Positions 1 through 7,138 of a DNA stretch of 10,397 nt are shown one piece after another (the first letter of the stretch is position 1; every line of letters begins with the position of its first letter). Source of the stretch: an uncultured Methylococcaceae bacterium (GTDB lineage: Bacteria; Pseudomonadota; Gammaproteobacteria; Methylococcales; Methylomonadaceae); NCBI GenBank assembly GCA_913009515.1, contig CAJVYO010000035.1, positions 1 through 10,397 of the forward strand, written 5' to 3'. The notes under the pieces are model-generated. The model searched no databases, was not told the DNA's origin, and saw nothing but the letters and a program-made list of their open reading frames with translations. The position numbers were made by a program, and so were the translations under genes.

Positions 1-1
1 G

Positions 2-169
2 AGTTACTGGTCAGTCTTCTCCCTTTGGGATGCAGATTATTTGCTGGTCGAAAAGGGATTAAAACGCCCCCCATATCCAAGACGGTTTTATTCTTTATTT
101 TCTACAAATCCGGTTTGGCGAATTTTTCTAGCGACCTATTTATTTATCAGAAAAACTTTAAAAATATAG
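2..169 (+). CDS. C-terminal end of an unrecognised protein (5' truncated by window edge)
   Basis: The second forward frame is open from the window edge to a TAG at 167-169. It encodes about 55 residues, beginning SYWSVFSLWDADYLLVEKGL and ending FIRKTLKI. The composition is rich in aromatic and basic residues, with a hydrophobic stretch WRIFLATYLFI near the end. It looks like real protein, more so than the overlapping frame at 25-222. I do not recognise the family. The next gene, 65 bases downstream on the same strand, is a polysaccharide-type glycosyltransferase, so a role in surface polysaccharide synthesis is possible. That is inference from position only. Confidence 0.4.
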   Translation, partial: SYWSVFSLWDADYLLVEKGLKRPPYPRRFYSLFSTNPVWRIFLATYLFIRKTLKI

Positions 170-234
170 ATGTTTACGCTTTTCAGGATCCAATCGAAAT
201 GAGTGAATTTTCTTCAGTATAGAACACCATAATT

Positions 235-477
235 TTGAAAATCCTCTATATACATCAGTACTTTAATACGCTGAATATGCCCGGTTCAACTCGATCCTTT
301 GAATTTGCAAAACGACTGGTCCACAGGGGTGATACGGTGTATATGGTCACGGCGAACTGGCAGGGTCAATCTAAAGGTTCTTTTTCTAAAGAATGGGGAA
401 TTAATGTGTATTGGGCCCCGATTCGATATGCGAATAAAATGAATTTTATTGCCAAATTCTTTAACCATGCCAACTAA
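235..477 (+). pseudogene. WbuB-like family 4 glycosyltransferase, N-terminal fragment
   Basis: The first ~70 codons match the start of group-4 glycosyltransferases of the WbuB type, which add sugars to lipid-linked O-antigen or capsule intermediates at the inner face of the cytoplasmic membrane. The visible signature is MKILYIHQYFNT, then a TRSFEFAKRLVHRGD stretch (helix 1 of the N-terminal Rossmann domain), then GINVYWAPIRYANKM. Full-length relatives are about 400 residues; this ORF stops after 80. The likely start is TTG at 235, because an in-frame TAG lies just upstream at 220-222. No clear Shine-Dalgarno sequence is visible. Similarity fades after about 447, where the sequence becomes the antisense of a uxuA fragment, so the last ~10 codons are probably not glycosyltransferase. 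The nucleotide-sugar-binding C-terminal domain is missing, so the product should be inactive unless the joint is artificial. Confidence 0.75.
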
Positions 478-927
478 GTTGTTATCTGCCCGAACACCGA
501 ACGAACCAGCACACAGGGTCAGTCCGTTTGCTGTACTAGGTACGGCATCAAATAAAGTCCTAACATCATCAGCCGTTGAAACAACGCGTGGCAAACCAAA
601 CAGAGAAAACGGTGGATCGTCTGGATGAATACACATATCAACCCCTGCTTCCTCGGCTACTGGAATTATCTCGCGTAAAAATTCAATTAAGTTTTCTCGA
701 AATTTTTCCGTACCTAGTTGAATAAACTCAGTAATAGCGCTAAGAATACCTTGGCGATCATAAGAGCCCTCTCCGCCCGGTAAACCGGCAATAATATTCT
801 GTTCTAACAGATCTTTTTCAAGATCCGTCATGGCATCGAAACGCAGTTTCGCTTTTGCTAACACTTCCGCTTGATAATCCTTTTCTGCACTTTCACGCTT
901 TAAGTAATAAACATCGTATGCGGCAAA
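436..927 (-). pseudogene. uxuA: Mannonate dehydratase internal fragment, truncated at both ends
   Basis: The - strand frame encodes about 164 residues that match the middle of UxuA, the enzyme that dehydrates D-mannonate to 2-keto-3-deoxygluconate in hexuronate catabolism. Reading 5' to 3' on the - strand, recognisable pieces are FAAYDVYYLKRESAEKDY, then NIIAGLPGGEGSY, FLREIIPVAEEAGVDMCIHP, GLPRVVSTADDV, NGLTLCAGSFGVRADNN and FGNKIHF. The His of CIHPDDPP and the Cys of TLCAGS are family metal ligands and are present. After IHF the expected HLRN-type segment with the next metal-binding His is replaced by antisense glycosyltransferase sequence. The N-terminal portion before FAAYDV is also absent, replaced by the CDF gene. 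A GTG at 862-864 could be read as a start, but homology clearly continues upstream of it. A functional enzyme is not expected from this piece. Confidence 0.85.
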
Positions 928-1955
928 ACGACTTCTAACTCTATCCGACCTTTTATATAGTGAATTCTAAAACTATCAATTAAAGGGTAATTTTCGGCTA
1001 AATATTCCTGTAATAATTTATCCACATCGTCACGCAATAAACTTTTTACATCTTCAACTTTATATTCATCATGTTCAGGATCAATATGTACCAACACTTC
1101 CTGTACATCAGAAAATTTATCAATCAACACATCACGTACCACATCACCAATCATATGCCCTTCTGAAACGGTAATCCGTGAACTCACCACAATATGTGCA
1201 TCAATTAACGCATCTTCACCCATTTGTCGTGTTCGTAATAAATGAATCCCTTGCACACCTTCAGTGGCTAAAATTTCGCTATTAATATCGGTCACCATTT
1301 CTTGAGAAAGCCCAGTATCGACTAATTCTTTAATGCTCTCCCAAACTAAGTTCCAGCCAATTTTAGCGACCATTACAGCCACTAATACCGCCGCCGCTGA
1401 ATCCGCCCATACATAACCATATAAAGAACCCGCAATACCAACCAGTACAATAACCGATGAAATGGCATCACTGCGATGATGCCAAGCATTAGCCAAAAGT
1501 AATTTAGAACGCGTAATGACTGCAACACCTTTGGTATATTGAAATAGCCACTCATTGGATAAAATAGAAATCGCCGCAACACCCAACGCATTTACCTTAG
1601 GCATTAATATAATTTCAGGTTGCAAAAAACGCTGATACACATCCCATGCAATTTCAAATGCTACCCATATTAAACCCATACCTAAAATAACCGTGGCAAT
1701 GGTTTCAAAGCGTTTATGCCCATAGGGATGCTCATGATCAGCTTCCCTTGCACCAAGTTTAATCGCTATTAATACTAATAAGTCACTCGCCAAATCAGAT
1801 AAAGAATGCACCCCATCTGCAATCAACGCCGCAGACTGCCCTAAAATACCAAACCCAATTTTTATAATGGTTAAAAAAACATTCACCAACGCCCCAACCA
1901 GCGTGACTTTATTTTTTAACTGACTTATTTGTTTAGCATCATAGCTCTCAGCCAT
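900..1955 (-). CDS. Cation diffusion facilitator metal efflux protein, C-terminus probably truncated
   Basis: This is an inner-membrane divalent-cation/proton antiporter of the CDF family (351 residues from the chosen start). The transmembrane metal site is visible as HxxxD in TM2 (VHSLSD, H50 and D54) and HxxxD in TM5 (WHHRSD, H159 and D163). The His/Asp pairing is common in zinc-type CDFs, so zinc is the best guess for substrate. The family motif HPYGHKRFE follows TM2, and a cytoplasmic ferredoxin-like domain covers roughly residues 210-300. ATG at 1955 is preferred to the GTG at 1964: it has an AGGTG six bases upstream and begins one base after the tusA stop. The protein ends VVLPHTMFIT, and from the LP onward the DNA already reads as uxuA in another frame. 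The native tail is therefore probably lost, although the membrane domain is intact. It is the third gene of an operon with the PP-loop protein and TusA. Confidence 0.88.
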   Translation of the reverse strand: MAESYDAKQISQLKNKVTLVGALVNVFLTIIKIGFGILGQSAALIADGVHSLSDLASDLLVLIAIKLGAREADHEHPYGHKRFETIATVILGMGLIWVAFEIAWDVYQRFLQPEIILMPKVNALGVAAISILSNEWLFQYTKGVAVITRSKLLLANAWHHRSDAISSVIVLVGIAGSLYGYVWADSAAAVLVAVMVAKIGWNLVWESIKELVDTGLSQEMVTDINSEILATEGVQGIHLLRTRQMGEDALIDAHIVVSSRITVSEGHMIGDVVRDVLIDKFSDVQEVLVHIDPEHDEYKVEDVKSLLRDDVDKLLQEYLAENYPLIDSFRIHYIKGRIELEVVLPHTMFIT

Positions 1956-1956
1956 G

Positions 1957-2184
1957 TTATTCACCTACCTCTAAGGTAATCACATAATCATTATCACTTT
2001 CATTGGTTGCTAAAACAGTATGGCCATTAATACGACACCACGCTGGAATATCCTGCATCACACCGGGATCAGTACAAAATACCTTTAAAATATCACCTTT
2101 AGCCAAGGTTTTTACTTTATCTTGGGTGCGAATCACCGGTAAAGGACACAATAATCGGCGTGCATCTAATTCATATTCACTCAT
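1957..2184 (-). CDS. tusA: TusA/SirA-family sulfur carrier protein
   Basis: This is a small cytosolic sulfur-transfer protein (75 residues) that carries persulfide sulfur on a conserved cysteine to an acceptor such as a tRNA-thiolation or sulfur-oxidation enzyme. The defining CPxP motif is in LLCPLPVIRTQ, with the carrier Cys at residue 13. The following segment (LAKGDILKVFCTDPGVMQDIPAWC) is typical of the two-layer alpha/beta TusA fold, with extra cysteines at the DPG and WC positions. ATG at 2184 is chosen over ATG at 2193: it overlaps the upstream stop as ATGA and lies nine bases after GAAGGA, while the other ATG abuts that GAAGGA. The neighbour upstream is a PP-loop thiolase-like protein, a likely acceptor of its sulfur (inference). 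Confidence 0.9.
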   Translation of the reverse strand: MSEYELDARRLLCPLPVIRTQDKVKTLAKGDILKVFCTDPGVMQDIPAWCRINGHTVLATNESDNDYVITLEVGE

Positions 2185-3224
2185 ACAAACCATTCCTTCG
2201 GTAAATCATCTTTCGCCAAGGGTTTAACGGACAAAATCGACTCATTACCCGCTAAATCTCGCACTGCCACCTCTACTTGTTCTGCCTCACGTCCTTGTCC
2301 ATAACGAGCCACAATGCGTGCCGCTGTATGTAAATCTTCAGCACTGGGATTACCATCAATCAACGCCAACGGCCCTTTATGACTAGAACAATTCATATTA
2401 ATATAGCTTTTCTTATAACCTTGCATAAAGCGTGCTTCGCCATCTTCCCGCGCCACAATCACTTTAAAATCATTATTCGGACGAATATGTCTGCCTACTT
2501 TTAACAACATCACATCATCTAAATCATAATCTTTCGTGCCACGGGCTTTCCATAAATCGACTAATTTAGTGGAATAACTCTCATCGGTTAAAAAACAACA
2601 CCCGCCCGCAGGTTGTGAATATTCATCAATACCGTATTTTTCAGCGAGTGCCATTTGCGGCTTACGTCCGCGACCACTAAAATCAAATAACTCATCACGA
2701 TGAATCCAACCTTCACGCTCTGGTAAAGTCATCGGTAAATTTTTACCACATAATGGTCTAACTAAACGGTCATCGGCTCCCGATTCAGCAGAAATAATCG
2801 GCATAGTTTCACGGCGTTGTGACATAGGCCGCTGCCCCATCACTTCACCCGTTATAATGAAATCAAAATCATTTTCTTCCATCCATTGCTTGGCTTTCTT
2901 GACCATAAACACCTTACAATCCAAACAAGGATTCATATTGGCACCATAGCCATGCTTAGGATTAATTAGCACATCTTTATATTCTTCAATAATATCAATG
3001 ATATGTAATTTAATGCCAAGTGTTTCAGCCACCCATAATGAATTATTACGTTTCGGCTTTTCTTTATCTTTTTTACGAATCGCATGGGTATGCCCTTCCA
3101 CACAGAAACCAGTAAAAAAATTAATGCCTTCAACATGAATGCCCTGCTCCATAATGGCTTTGGTTGCCAACATAGAATCTAAACCACCTGAAATTAATGA
3201 CACTGCCTTGATTTGTTTACTCAT
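2181..3224 (-). CDS. PP-loop tRNA thiolation-like protein (ThiI/MnmA-related)
   Basis: This 347-residue cytosolic protein belongs to the ATP-pyrophosphatase (PP-loop) group often annotated as tRNA 2-thiouridylase/MnmA-like or ThiI-like. These enzymes adenylate a base in tRNA and then insert sulfur. The PP-loop is SGGLDS at residues 12-17. Conserved cysteines occur at C41 (FTGFCVEGH), C100 and C103 (NPCLDCK), C159, and the pair C209/C210 (PAGGCCFLTDES). These could serve in sulfur relay or bind a metal or Fe-S cluster. The region from about 245 (LLKVGRHIRP to HKGPLALIDG) resembles the NFACT-R_2-type RNA-binding extension seen in this family. It lacks the THUMP domain of classical ThiI. The ATG has AGAGGTG just upstream. 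It heads an operon with tusA and a CDF transporter. The exact tRNA position modified, and whether tRNA is the substrate at all, are not established. Confidence 0.8.
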   Translation of the reverse strand: MSKQIKAVSLISGGLDSMLATKAIMEQGIHVEGINFFTGFCVEGHTHAIRKKDKEKPKRNNSLWVAETLGIKLHIIDIIEEYKDVLINPKHGYGANMNPCLDCKVFMVKKAKQWMEENDFDFIITGEVMGQRPMSQRRETMPIISAESGADDRLVRPLCGKNLPMTLPEREGWIHRDELFDFSGRGRKPQMALAEKYGIDEYSQPAGGCCFLTDESYSTKLVDLWKARGTKDYDLDDVMLLKVGRHIRPNNDFKVIVAREDGEARFMQGYKKSYINMNCSSHKGPLALIDGNPSAEDLHTAARIVARYGQGREAEQVEVAVRDLAGNESILSVKPLAKDDLPKEWFV

Positions 3225-3252
3225 ACCACCTCTGAAAACATAAAAATTTATA

Positions 3253-3258
3253 ATTATA
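3253..3258 (-). promoter_or_regulatory. Candidate -10 element for the PP-loop/tusA/CDF operon
   Basis: On the - strand a perfect TATAAT lies about 28 bases before the ATG at 3224. No convincing -35 hexamer sits at 16-18 bases upstream, so the promoter is tentative. It is nevertheless the best site in the 131-base gap between the signalling gene and this operon. Confidence 0.35.
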
Positions 3259-3301
3259 CGCCATGTTCAATTTAATTTTATACGCAAAAATAATGATTAA
3301 A

Positions 3302-3323
3302 TACACACCCTAACAGGCGTGTA
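3302..3323 (-). terminator. Putative Rho-independent terminator of the Sia-type signalling gene
   Basis: Read on the - strand, TACACGCC and GGTGTGTA form an 8-bp stem with one G-U wobble around a 6-base loop (TGTTAG). An interrupted T-rich stretch (TTTAATCATTATTTTT) follows. It lies about 33 bases past the stop at 3356. On the + strand the same position would be an A/C mismatch, so the hairpin favours - strand transcription. The U-tract is imperfect, hence the moderate confidence. Confidence 0.45.
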
Positions 3324-3355
3324 GTGCTTTTGGTGCATATTATAATGTTCGATCA

Positions 3356-6300
3356 TCAGCTATTTAATCGCTGTTTTTTACTTTTTGTTGCCAGCACTTT
3401 AAAGTCAAAAGAAAATTTTTCTTGATTAATCGCAGTGAATTTAAAATCAAACAGCTGAACTAATTTCGCAATTTCATAAAAACCAATACCGCCTCCCACG
3501 CTATGGGAATTTTCACCTGAACGCCGTAATTCGCGGTAACGCTTCTTAATACCTGCCATGTCTAATGCTTGGATTTCAAGTAATTTTTGTTCTATTTTCG
3601 CTTTATCTTCAACGCTAACAATATTGCTACTTTCCACCCAATAATCTTCATTTTCATCTTTGTTAACAGCTATCAAACCAGCAGGGTGAATCACCTTACA
3701 ATTTAAATCCTGTGATTTAGAGTAATTAATCATATTTTGCATCATTTCAATCAATATTGTTGATAACCGACCTTTCATGCTTTCATTACCGACGCTATAA
3801 TCTAAAATATCTAAATTGTGAGCAATTAAGTTCTGAGTCAATGCCCCATTATATTTAAGTATATTGTTTATTTTATTTTCTACAATATAGTCATCAATTT
3901 CAAAGGCAATAAGTGTTATATCATCATTACGTTCATTATTTTCAATCATACTTTCATATTCGGACATTTTATACAAAAATATTTCTTGTTGGTCTGCCAT
4001 TGTTTCAGTATGGTTTTCTTTAATAATATTCCCAAAACGTTTTTTACTAAAAGGAAAGTCTTTCTCACCACCATTCTGATCCAAATAACCATCCGTGGTG
4101 CAATAAAATTTCATACCTGGTCTAACATCAATAATAGTTTCTTTATACTCATAATCCATAGCACATTTTTTATACCCCACTGAATAACGATTGCCTTTAA
4201 TGGTATGAAAACTACCATCAAGATCAATATAAAACAGCGATGTTTCTGCCCCTGAAAATTTTAATACTTGTTGCTCACGGTTATAATAAATAACGCCACC
4301 ATCCCAGCCTGCATTAGAAATACTATCCTTATTTTCTTGCTTTAATAACACTTTTAATTTTTGATTAAAATAAGCGAGTACCCAAGCAGGACTCACCACC
4401 ATATCAGGTGCTCCCTTGATTTCTGCTACTACCTGTCGCTCTATCGCTTTCACTAACATGGTTACAAATGCACCGGGAACACCATGCCCCGTACAGTCAA
4501 TAAACATAAATAAACATTCATTTTCTGCACGTAATTCATCAAACAAATAAATATCACCGCCCACAGTATCCTTAGGCTGCCAAACAATAAAATAATCTTT
4601 AAAATATTTTCTAAATAACTGGTGCTCAGGTAAGACTGCCCCTTGTATTAAAGCAGAGTATTCAATGGAATCTCGCGTATGCTGATGGATTTTTTTAATT
4701 TCTTGTTGCTGCTCAACTAAGGCTGTATGTGCTTTAAGTCGTTCCGAAATATCACTAAACGCAATCACTGATCCTGCTAGTTCATTATTATGCATAACAG
4801 GACGAGCTTTATACTCAACAGGAAAATAACTACCATCTTTACGCCATAAAACTTCATCTTCAATTTTACTAATTTTTCCCTCACTAAACGCGTGATACAT
4901 AGGGCATTCTTCAACAGGATATTCACTACCATCACTGTGACTATGATGAATAATGGCATGAACCTGCTGACCTAAAATTTCATTTTCTGTATATTGCAAC
5001 ATGTCTAATGCGGCAGGATTAATAAAATTGACCAACCCATCTTTACCGACTCCAAAAATTCCCTCACCTACTGAAGTCAATAATAAACGAGTTTGTTGTT
5101 CTGCCTCAATGACTGCCTGTTGATTTTCTGCAACACTCTTTCTTTGTTTTTCAATTGTTTTCTGCATAACAAAAAATTGTTTATTCATTTCACCAATTTC
5201 ATCCTGATAAAATACCTTCTCCCTTATTCCTTTTTCACCTTTTCTAAATTGTCTAATAGTTTTCGTTAAGTATTCAATCGGTTCATTTAATTTTTTAACT
5301 AACATCAAATAAATAATAATATTACCTAAAGCAAATAAAAAACTAGCAACAATTAAATAACGAAAACTAAATCTAATCTCTCCTTCTAGTTGAACAATTT
5401 TATATTCATTTTCCATATATAGATTAGTAATCATTTTATCAATGGGCAACATAATGCTAGATTTTGCATCATAATAAGCATTTGAATGTAATAATTCAAT
5501 TGCCAAGGCTTGATTATGATCCTCCATTGCCTTGAATGCTCTTACTTCTAAGTTTACCAAATCATTAGAATTTTTTTCTGCCTCTATTAACCACTGTAAA
5601 TTTTTTTCTGAATACGGTAATGCAGCTATTAACTCTTTTAATGCCATCTTTTTAACATCAGGATGCAATAATTGACGCTCTCGCTCGGGTAAATCCCAAT
5701 AAATAGCTTCATATAAAAAAGGGCGTGGTTTTTCACCATTTCTGATAGCTAAAATATCTATATAATTTTGTTTATATTTAACGTTATTTGTCACGACATA
5801 AGTACGAGCATAATGGGTCAAATCATCAGAGCTTTGCCTTAATTTATCTGCCGTTTTAATCAATTCAAATTTATCTACATAAATTTTAGTTAAAGCCATT
5901 TCAATACGATTAAAATCAAACAACTGATATATAATAAAAATAATCATTCCCATTTCAAAAGAAATAATTACCACTATAAATTGCCTTAAAGTTGTATTTA
6001 ACACACTATATTTTATATAATTTTTATATAAAATACACACTGCTAAAAAAAATATAATCGCAATAAAAATAATTTCTTCTATATTTATTAACTCTAAAAA
6101 AGAAATTTTAGTAATCTCCCCTAATGCATCACTTCTTTCACCTAATAATATTTCAATAGCATGAATATCATTATCTTTCTCAATCCACTTCTCATAAATA
6201 TCTATTAACTCTTTATCACTAATTAGCTCAAGTGATTTATTAATAATAGAGACAGCTTCATTTGACCAATCATTACGAATCGCTATATGTAGATTTAACT

Positions 6301-7075
6301 GCTCATCTATTTGATGAACAATCTTAAGGGATTGATATTTAGTCTTATTGATAAAATATTTAGCCGTTACTTTATTAACAAGAAAACCATCAATAGTATT
6401 TGATAACAATTGATCAAACCCTGATGCAGTGCCTTTTAGAAAAAATAATGGTATCGTCGGTTTATTTTTTTTCATTAAACCATGAATAGTATAATGTTCT
6501 ACCAGTGCTAAAATAGGCGGCCGCACTATTTCATCTTGTTGAATAAACCTATTTAAATCAGTAATGGCTTTATCAGTCTTTCGCATCACCAAAACATAAG
6601 GTGTAGAAAATAAGGTTTTTTCTGTATACTGCATATATTGTTGACGTTCTTCTGTCATCCCTACCGCACTATACATATCAGCTTGACGCTCAATTACTTT
6701 TTTCGTAGCATCCGCCCATGAATCGGTGCTAATATGCTGAAAATTTAAACGACTAATTTCTTTAATTCGCCTTAAAATATCAGAAATAAATCCTTCATGC
6801 TTACCTACATCATTCGTCCATTCAAAAGGTGCCCAATCAGGATTATAAACATAACGTATAGGTATTTTTTTATCTACCCATAATTTCTCATCTGACGTTA
6901 AATTTAATCTATTTACCTTATCATTAACTAAATTTTTATTTAAGATAGATTGCAGCACAGCGTCATCTTTATGCTCTGATAACCACGCTTGTTCGGTAAC
7001 CGTTAATGTAGAAATTTTATCGGCTAATAAACTAGACGAACAAAATAAAGTAAATACTAATAAGATAAGGTTCAT
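3356..7075 (-). CDS. Multi-sensor membrane protein with fused SiaA-like phosphatase and SiaB-like kinase domains
   Basis: This is a 1239-residue signalling protein. Domains in order are: signal peptide (1-19); an SBP_bac_3-like periplasmic ligand-binding domain (about 70-300, opening IPIRYVYNPDWAPFEW); TM1 (about 333-350); a basic cytoplasmic loop; TM2 (366-386); a second periplasmic helical sensor (about 390-570, with LRQSSDDLTHYARTYVVT and AIRNGEKPRP); TM3 (573-594); HAMP (about 595-648); PAS (about 660-778); a coiled coil; a SpoIIE/PP2C phosphatase (about 800-1060); and a SiaB-type (DUF6272) GHKL-like kinase domain (about 1062-1235). Phosphatase metal residues are present: GGD (D841), FIDCTGHG (D860), GWDGG (D925), TTDG (D995) and NDDIT (D1051/D1052). 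The kinase shows an N-box-like EMMQNMINYS (E1110, N1114) and a G-box GGGIG (1194-1198). In Pseudomonas aeruginosa, SiaA dephosphorylates and SiaB phosphorylates SiaC, which controls the diguanylate cyclase SiaD. This protein would combine both activities (inference). There is no HisKA domain or receiver. No siaC or siaD lies in this window. No clear Shine-Dalgarno precedes the ATG. Confidence 0.9.
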   Translation of the reverse strand: MNLILLVFTLFCSSSLLADKISTLTVTEQAWLSEHKDDAVLQSILNKNLVNDKVNRLNLTSDEKLWVDKKIPIRYVYNPDWAPFEWTNDVGKHEGFISDILRRIKEISRLNFQHISTDSWADATKKVIERQADMYSAVGMTEERQQYMQYTEKTLFSTPYVLVMRKTDKAITDLNRFIQQDEIVRPPILALVEHYTIHGLMKKNKPTIPLFFLKGTASGFDQLLSNTIDGFLVNKVTAKYFINKTKYQSLKIVHQIDEQLNLHIAIRNDWSNEAVSIINKSLELISDKELIDIYEKWIEKDNDIHAIEILLGERSDALGEITKISFLELINIEEIIFIAIIFFLAVCILYKNYIKYSVLNTTLRQFIVVIISFEMGMIIFIIYQLFDFNRIEMALTKIYVDKFELIKTADKLRQSSDDLTHYARTYVVTNNVKYKQNYIDILAIRNGEKPRPFLYEAIYWDLPERERQLLHPDVKKMALKELIAALPYSEKNLQWLIEAEKNSNDLVNLEVRAFKAMEDHNQALAIELLHSNAYYDAKSSIMLPIDKMITNLYMENEYKIVQLEGEIRFSFRYLIVASFLFALGNIIIYLMLVKKLNEPIEYLTKTIRQFRKGEKGIREKVFYQDEIGEMNKQFFVMQKTIEKQRKSVAENQQAVIEAEQQTRLLLTSVGEGIFGVGKDGLVNFINPAALDMLQYTENEILGQQVHAIIHHSHSDGSEYPVEECPMYHAFSEGKISKIEDEVLWRKDGSYFPVEYKARPVMHNNELAGSVIAFSDISERLKAHTALVEQQQEIKKIHQHTRDSIEYSALIQGAVLPEHQLFRKYFKDYFIVWQPKDTVGGDIYLFDELRAENECLFMFIDCTGHGVPGAFVTMLVKAIERQVVAEIKGAPDMVVSPAWVLAYFNQKLKVLLKQENKDSISNAGWDGGVIYYNREQQVLKFSGAETSLFYIDLDGSFHTIKGNRYSVGYKKCAMDYEYKETIIDVRPGMKFYCTTDGYLDQNGGEKDFPFSKKRFGNIIKENHTETMADQQEIFLYKMSEYESMIENNERNDDITLIAFEIDDYIVENKINNILKYNGALTQNLIAHNLDILDYSVGNESMKGRLSTILIEMMQNMINYSKSQDLNCKVIHPAGLIAVNKDENEDYWVESSNIVSVEDKAKIEQKLLEIQALDMAGIKKRYRELRRSGENSHSVGGGIGFYEIAKLVQLFDFKFTAINQEKFSFDFKVLATKSKKQRLNS

Positions 7076-7084
7076 AAATTTATT

Positions 7085-7105
7085 TATTATATTTTAAATA
7101 TAATA
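7085..7105. repeat. Perfect AT-only palindrome upstream of the Sia-type gene
   Basis: Ten-base arms TATTATATTT and AAATATAATA are perfect inverted copies around a single T. The palindrome overlaps the proposed -10 and ends ten bases before the start codon at 7075. It could be an operator or a weak 5' UTR hairpin, or simply chance in AT-rich DNA. Confidence 0.4.
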
Positions 7106-7128
7106 TGGCAGGATAATGATTTAACCAA
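7100..7128 (-). promoter_or_regulatory. Candidate sigma-70 promoter for the Sia-type signalling gene
   Basis: On the - strand TTGGTT (+ strand 7123-7128) is followed, after exactly 17 bases, by TATTAT (7100-7105). The -10 matches consensus at five of six positions and the -35 at three of six. The gap to the upstream NlpE-like gene is only 63 bases, so this is the main place for an independent promoter. Confidence 0.4.
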
Positions 7129-7138
7129 ATCAGCTCTA

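Noticed and set aside
25..222. Forward ORF starting with TTG at the left edge
   Set aside because: It overlaps the more protein-like frame 2-169, has no homology signal and no good start.
286..435. 3' extension of the - strand uxuA reading frame
   Set aside because: This part is the antisense of the glycosyltransferase; UxuA similarity ends at about 436.
1382..1591. Short ORF inside the CDF gene
   Set aside because: Alternate-frame shadow of a well-supported gene.
2003..2227. Forward ORF across tusA and the PP-loop gene end
   Set aside because: Antisense shadow with no protein family features or ribosome binding site.
3986..4183. Forward ORF inside the signalling gene
   Set aside because: Antisense to the PP2C domain coding region; composition is not protein-like.
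3356..7075. Hybrid histidine kinase as the identity of the large signalling protein
   Set aside because: SBP, HAMP and PAS resemble sensor kinases, but there is no HisKA H-box or receiver; the catalytic parts are PP2C and SiaB-like.
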